Of a DNA stretch of 64,000 nt, positions 61,217-64,000 are shown piece by piece; the first letter of the stretch is position 1; each line of letters begins with the position of its first letter. The notes beneath the pieces are model-generated. The model saw only the letters and a list, made by a program, of their open reading frames with translations. It did not search any database and was not told the DNA's origin. This DNA is from an uncultured Hyphomicrobiales bacterium (GTDB taxonomy: Bacteria > Pseudomonadota > Alphaproteobacteria > Rhizobiales > Beijerinckiaceae). The position numbers and the translations under genes were made by a program. The DNA lies in the NCBI GenBank assembly GCA_903847605.1, contig CAINED010000048.1, positions 62,001-126,000 on the forward strand. The letters are read 5' to 3'.

Positions 61217-61905
61217 GCATCGTCCTCGCGCGGACGATAGCCGTAGCGGCGCGCGAGATCCTCGGGCTTCGCGCCGAAGAAATAAGCCAGCCGCAACCGC
61301 CACATCAGCATGATCGTGCGCCAGACGCCGTTTTTCTCCCAGCGGCGGCCCGAGGTCGTCACCTTCACGCGAAGGCATGCAGGCGGGCCAACGCGCTTCA
61401 GCGTCTTCGATGCCGCGATATCCTCCATCAGCGCGATCTCGGGAAAACCGCCGATGGCGTCGAAGGCTTCGCGTGTCATGAACATGGCCTGATCGCCCGT
61501 CGCAATGCCCGTGACACGCGAGCGCAGGTTCATCATGGCGGCAATGACAGGCAGCATCGCGGAGCGGCCTTCGATCTGCACGTCGAAGCGTCCCCACGCG
61601 CTCGCCCGCAGCGCATCGAGCGCCAGCGCATCCGCATTCTCGGGCAACCGCGTATCCGCATGCAGGAACAGCAGCGCATCGCCTCCCGCCTCGCGCGCGC
61701 CCGCGTTCATCTGCAACGCGCGCCCGCGCGGCGCAGGCAGAACCACATCGGCGAGCGTCAGCGCCTTGCCGACCGTCCCATCCGTACTCCCGCCATCGGC
61801 GACGATCACCTCGACGCCGCGCGCGCGCAATTCCTGCAGCCGCTCCAGCGCGGACGCGATGGTATCGGCCTCATTCAGGACGGGCATGACGATGGACAGG
61901 CGCAT
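61213..61905 (-). CDS. family 2 glycosyltransferase (TIGR04283 family)
   Basis: 230 residues. GT-A fold: LSIVMPVLNEADTIASALER near 3-22, VIVADGGSTDGTVGKAL near 36-52 and LLFLHADTRLPENAD near 80-94 with the DxD-like HAD; ATGDQAMFMTREAFDAIGGF near 138 closes the active site. It is the usual partner of TIGR04282 proteins and overlaps that gene by 4 bp. The start is uncertain (ATG 61905, 61920 or GTG 61926); 61905 gives the normal family N terminus. Neither gene is near arsenic genes. Confidence 0.86.
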   Translation of the reverse strand: MRLSIVMPVLNEADTIASALERLQELRARGVEVIVADGGSTDGTVGKALTLADVVLPAPRGRALQMNAGAREAGGDALLFLHADTRLPENADALALDALRASAWGRFDVQIEGRSAMLPVIAAMMNLRSRVTGIATGDQAMFMTREAFDAIGGFPEIALMEDIAASKTLKRVGPPACLRVKVTTSGRRWEKNGVWRTIMLMWRLRLAYFFGAKPEDLARRYGYRPREDDA

Positions 61906-62146
61906 GGCGTCTTTGCGCATTCCCACCCGCCGGAATCAAGGCGCGCCCCTCACAATCCTTTCGGCGACCATTGACGGCGGCCCTCCCCCATGCGACCGGA
62001 CTGGCAAGCAAGGCCGTGCGACAGACACCGCCGCCGGGAGGAATTTCGGATCGCTGGAGCAGGGCTCCATCCAGCCGACTCAACCTGCCCCGTCGCGGCT
62101 CCCGCCACGCGCTTCGCCTCACAAGCAAGGCTAAAGGGAGTCATAC

Positions 62147-63901
62147 ATGCCGTTACTCGATACGCCAGAAGGTACACCGGACGACAAGATCGGCTGGGGG
62201 TCGGATGTCGCCGCGCAGATGCTGCGCCTCTCGGGCGTCAAATATGTGAGCCTGAACCCCGGCGCGTCCTATCGCGGGTTGCACGATTCTATCGTGAACC
62301 ATCTCGGCAACCGCGATCCCGGCATGCTGCTCTGCCTGCATGAAGATCATGCCGTCGGCATCGCGCACGGCTATGCCAAGGCGACGGACGAGCCGATGGG
62401 CGCCATCGTCCATTCCAACGTCGGCCTGATGCATGGCCACATGGCCATCTTCAACGCCTATTGCGACCGCGTCCCCATGATCATCATGGGCGCAACCGGC
62501 CCGGTGGATTCCCACCAGCGCCGTCCCTGGATCGACTGGATTCACACCTCGCAGGATCAGGCCGGCATCGTCCGCGACATCCTGAAGTTCGACGTGCAGC
62601 CCTCCTCGCCCGAGGCCATCGTCGATGGCATGCTGCGCGCGAACATCGCGACCCGCACCGAGCCCTGCGCGCCCGTTTACATCGTGCTCGACGCCGGCCT
62701 GCAGGAAGCTTCGCTCGAACGCGATGTGAAGATGCCCGACATGAGCCGCTTCAAGGCTCCGGCCTCGCCGCGCGCCAGTGGGGAGGACATCGCCGCCATC
62801 GTTGACATGATCAAGGCCGCCAAGCGCCCGATGATCCTCTACGGCCGCGGCACGCGCTCGCAACAGGATTGGGACGCACGCGTGCAGCTCGCCGAAACAA
62901 TCGGCGCCTGCGTGATGACAGACCTCAAGAATGGCTCCGTCTTCCCGACCGATCATCCAGCCCACGTGATCGAGCCCTTCAACCAGCCGGCCAAGAAGGA
63001 AACCGATATCACCGCCGAAGCCGACCTGATCCTCGCGTTCGAATGGATCGATCTCGGCGGCATGGTCTGCCCGCCCAAGGGCGGAAGCAACGTCAACGCG
63101 AAGATCGTCAAGGTCTCGATGGACCATCACCTGCACAACGGCGCGCACACCGTTTATCAGTTGATGTCGCCTGCGGACCTCTCCATCTCAGCCTCGTCCG
63201 AATCCGTCATTGCCGATCTCAATGCAGCGCTGGGCAAGGGCAAGAAGGACCCGTGGCGTCAGGCCACCCGCCGCACATGGGGACCGAACGAAGGCAAGAT
63301 TCGCATGGCCGATGTCGCCAACGAATTGCGCAAGAACTTCGCCAATCCGGACGACGTTTCGCTTGCCGCCGTCGCGCGCGGCTGGCCCTGCGATCTCTGG
63401 CCCTTCCGCAATCCCGCTGCCTATATGGGCAAGGACGGTGGTGGCGGTATCGGCTCCGGGCCGTCGATCTCGGTCGGCGTCGCGCTCGCCAATTCCGATC
63501 GCGGCAAGGAGACGGTGGCCGTGCTCGGCGACGGCGATTTCCTGATGGGCGGCCACGCCATCTTCACCGCAGTGAAGCACCAGATACCCTTGCTGGTCGT
63601 TATCAACAACAACCAGTCCTATTTCAACGACGAGCTGCATCAGGAAACGGTCGCCAAGCGCCGCAACCGCCCCGTCGGCAACCGCTGGATTGGACAGGCG
63701 ATCACGCCCGGCGTCGATATCGCGAAATTCGTGGAATCGCAGGGCGCGGTCGGCATCGGCCCGATCAAGGACATCAAGGACCTGCCAGCCGCCATCAAGA
63801 AGGGCGTCGAAGCCATGCGCGCCGGCAAGGTCGCGCTGGTCGATGTGCACATTCCCCCGGCCGATCGGGGCACGAGTTCGACAGGGTTGCGGAATACGTG
63901 A
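62147..63901 (+). CDS. thiamine-diphosphate-dependent enzyme (acetolactate synthase-like)
   Basis: 584 residues with the three domains of the family. The N-terminal domain has LCLHEDHAVGIAHGYAKATD near 64-83 with the activating Glu (here Glu68); the central domain has MILYGRGTRS near 227; the C-terminal domain has AVLGDGDFLMGGHAIFTAVK near 459-478 and VINNNQSYFNDELH, the GDG-NN thiamine-binding motif. Relatives include acetolactate synthase, benzoylformate decarboxylase and oxalyl-CoA decarboxylase; none can be assigned. GGGAG before the ATG is good. No small regulatory subunit (ilvN) is adjacent, so a biosynthetic acetolactate synthase is unlikely. Confidence 0.9.
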   Translation: MPLLDTPEGTPDDKIGWGSDVAAQMLRLSGVKYVSLNPGASYRGLHDSIVNHLGNRDPGMLLCLHEDHAVGIAHGYAKATDEPMGAIVHSNVGLMHGHMAIFNAYCDRVPMIIMGATGPVDSHQRRPWIDWIHTSQDQAGIVRDILKFDVQPSSPEAIVDGMLRANIATRTEPCAPVYIVLDAGLQEASLERDVKMPDMSRFKAPASPRASGEDIAAIVDMIKAAKRPMILYGRGTRSQQDWDARVQLAETIGACVMTDLKNGSVFPTDHPAHVIEPFNQPAKKETDITAEADLILAFEWIDLGGMVCPPKGGSNVNAKIVKVSMDHHLHNGAHTVYQLMSPADLSISASSESVIADLNAALGKGKKDPWRQATRRTWGPNEGKIRMADVANELRKNFANPDDVSLAAVARGWPCDLWPFRNPAAYMGKDGGGGIGSGPSISVGVALANSDRGKETVAVLGDGDFLMGGHAIFTAVKHQIPLLVVINNNQSYFNDELHQETVAKRRNRPVGNRWIGQAITPGVDIAKFVESQGAVGIGPIKDIKDLPAAIKKGVEAMRAGKVALVDVHIPPADRGTSSTGLRNT

Positions 63902-63914
63902 GGAAATAAATAAC

Positions 63915-63936
63915 GGGCGCGTCGAGAGGCGCGCCC
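63915..63936 (+). terminator. GC hairpin after the thiamine-diphosphate enzyme gene
   Basis: GGGCGCG (63915-63921) pairs with CGCGCCC (63930-63936) around an 8-nt loop, 14 bp after the stop. No T-run follows, so termination would be Rho-assisted at best. The last 60 bp of the window are AT-rich and show no gene. Confidence 0.4.
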
Positions 63937-64000
63937 GGTCATAGACGAAGAGAATTGTTAGCAGACGCTTACTCGAATAAAATTGTATCTTATTAGTGGG

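Overview
The window is a stretch of chromosome from an alphaproteobacterium, most likely in the order Hyphomicrobiales (Rhizobiales). Base composition is GC-rich throughout. Alphaproteobacterial markers include a TrcR/DUF1013 regulator, a DUF2852 membrane protein, an RpoH with the alphaproteobacterial box, an extensin-like lipoprotein and a pgsA-moaD-moaE run. The genus cannot be fixed from the sequence. No rRNA, tRNA, CRISPR array, transposase or phage gene was seen. About 65 protein genes are supported, plus terminators, operator-like palindromes and dispersed intergenic hairpins.

Layout. 0-6 kb holds a catabolic-looking locus: a truncated FAD-linked hydroxyacid dehydrogenase and a flavin-dependent monooxygenase on the minus strand, then a tightly coupled plus-strand operon of FAD oxidoreductase, aconitase X large subunit, aconitase X small subunit and a periplasmic binding protein. 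6-12.7 kb holds a peptide-type binding protein, an RluA pseudouridine synthase, TerC, TerB, a methyltransferase and rpoH. 12.8-17.0 kb holds a TPR/acyltransferase-like fusion, a membrane protein and purA with a terminator-like hairpin in its leader. 17.2-18.2 kb is an Xre-RES toxin-antitoxin pair with a palindromic operator. 18-29 kb is mixed: HEAT-repeat protein, orphan Flp pilin, DUF808, an atypical SDR, an M15-like peptidase, a Tat-exported amidohydrolase, YbjN-proC, a secreted acetolactate decarboxylase-like protein, Crp and TetR regulators, and csaA.

29.3-30.8 kb combines a metalloprotease-like gene of apparently lower GC with about 700 bp that holds no convincing gene. 31-42 kb holds DUF2852, extensin-like and fused hydantoinase/oxoprolinase genes, a phosphoesterase, a VapBC-type pair with an unusually long overlap, ychF and DUF1176. 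42.8-47.6 kb groups pgsA with molybdopterin synthase (moaD, moaE), a frameshifted Tat-exported Fe-superoxide dismutase, tungstate uptake genes tupA and tupB without tupC but with a tandem palindromic operator, and polyphosphate kinase 2. 47.7-64 kb holds an AhpD-like protein, an amino-acid-oxidase-like flavoprotein, TauE, GtrA, two acyl-CoA synthetases, TrcR, an M3 oligopeptidase, an esterase, a cupin, two glycosyltransferases of the arsenosugar-type families and a thiamine-diphosphate enzyme.

The strongest candidates for new biology are the aconitase X operon of unknown substrate (1.9-6.0 kb) and the tandem ATAGGA-N3-TCCTAT operator of the tungstate genes (46.66-46.69 kb). Next come the purA leader hairpin, the RES-Xre operator, the TPR/acyltransferase fusion that lacks the catalytic acid, and the exported acetolactate decarboxylase-like protein.
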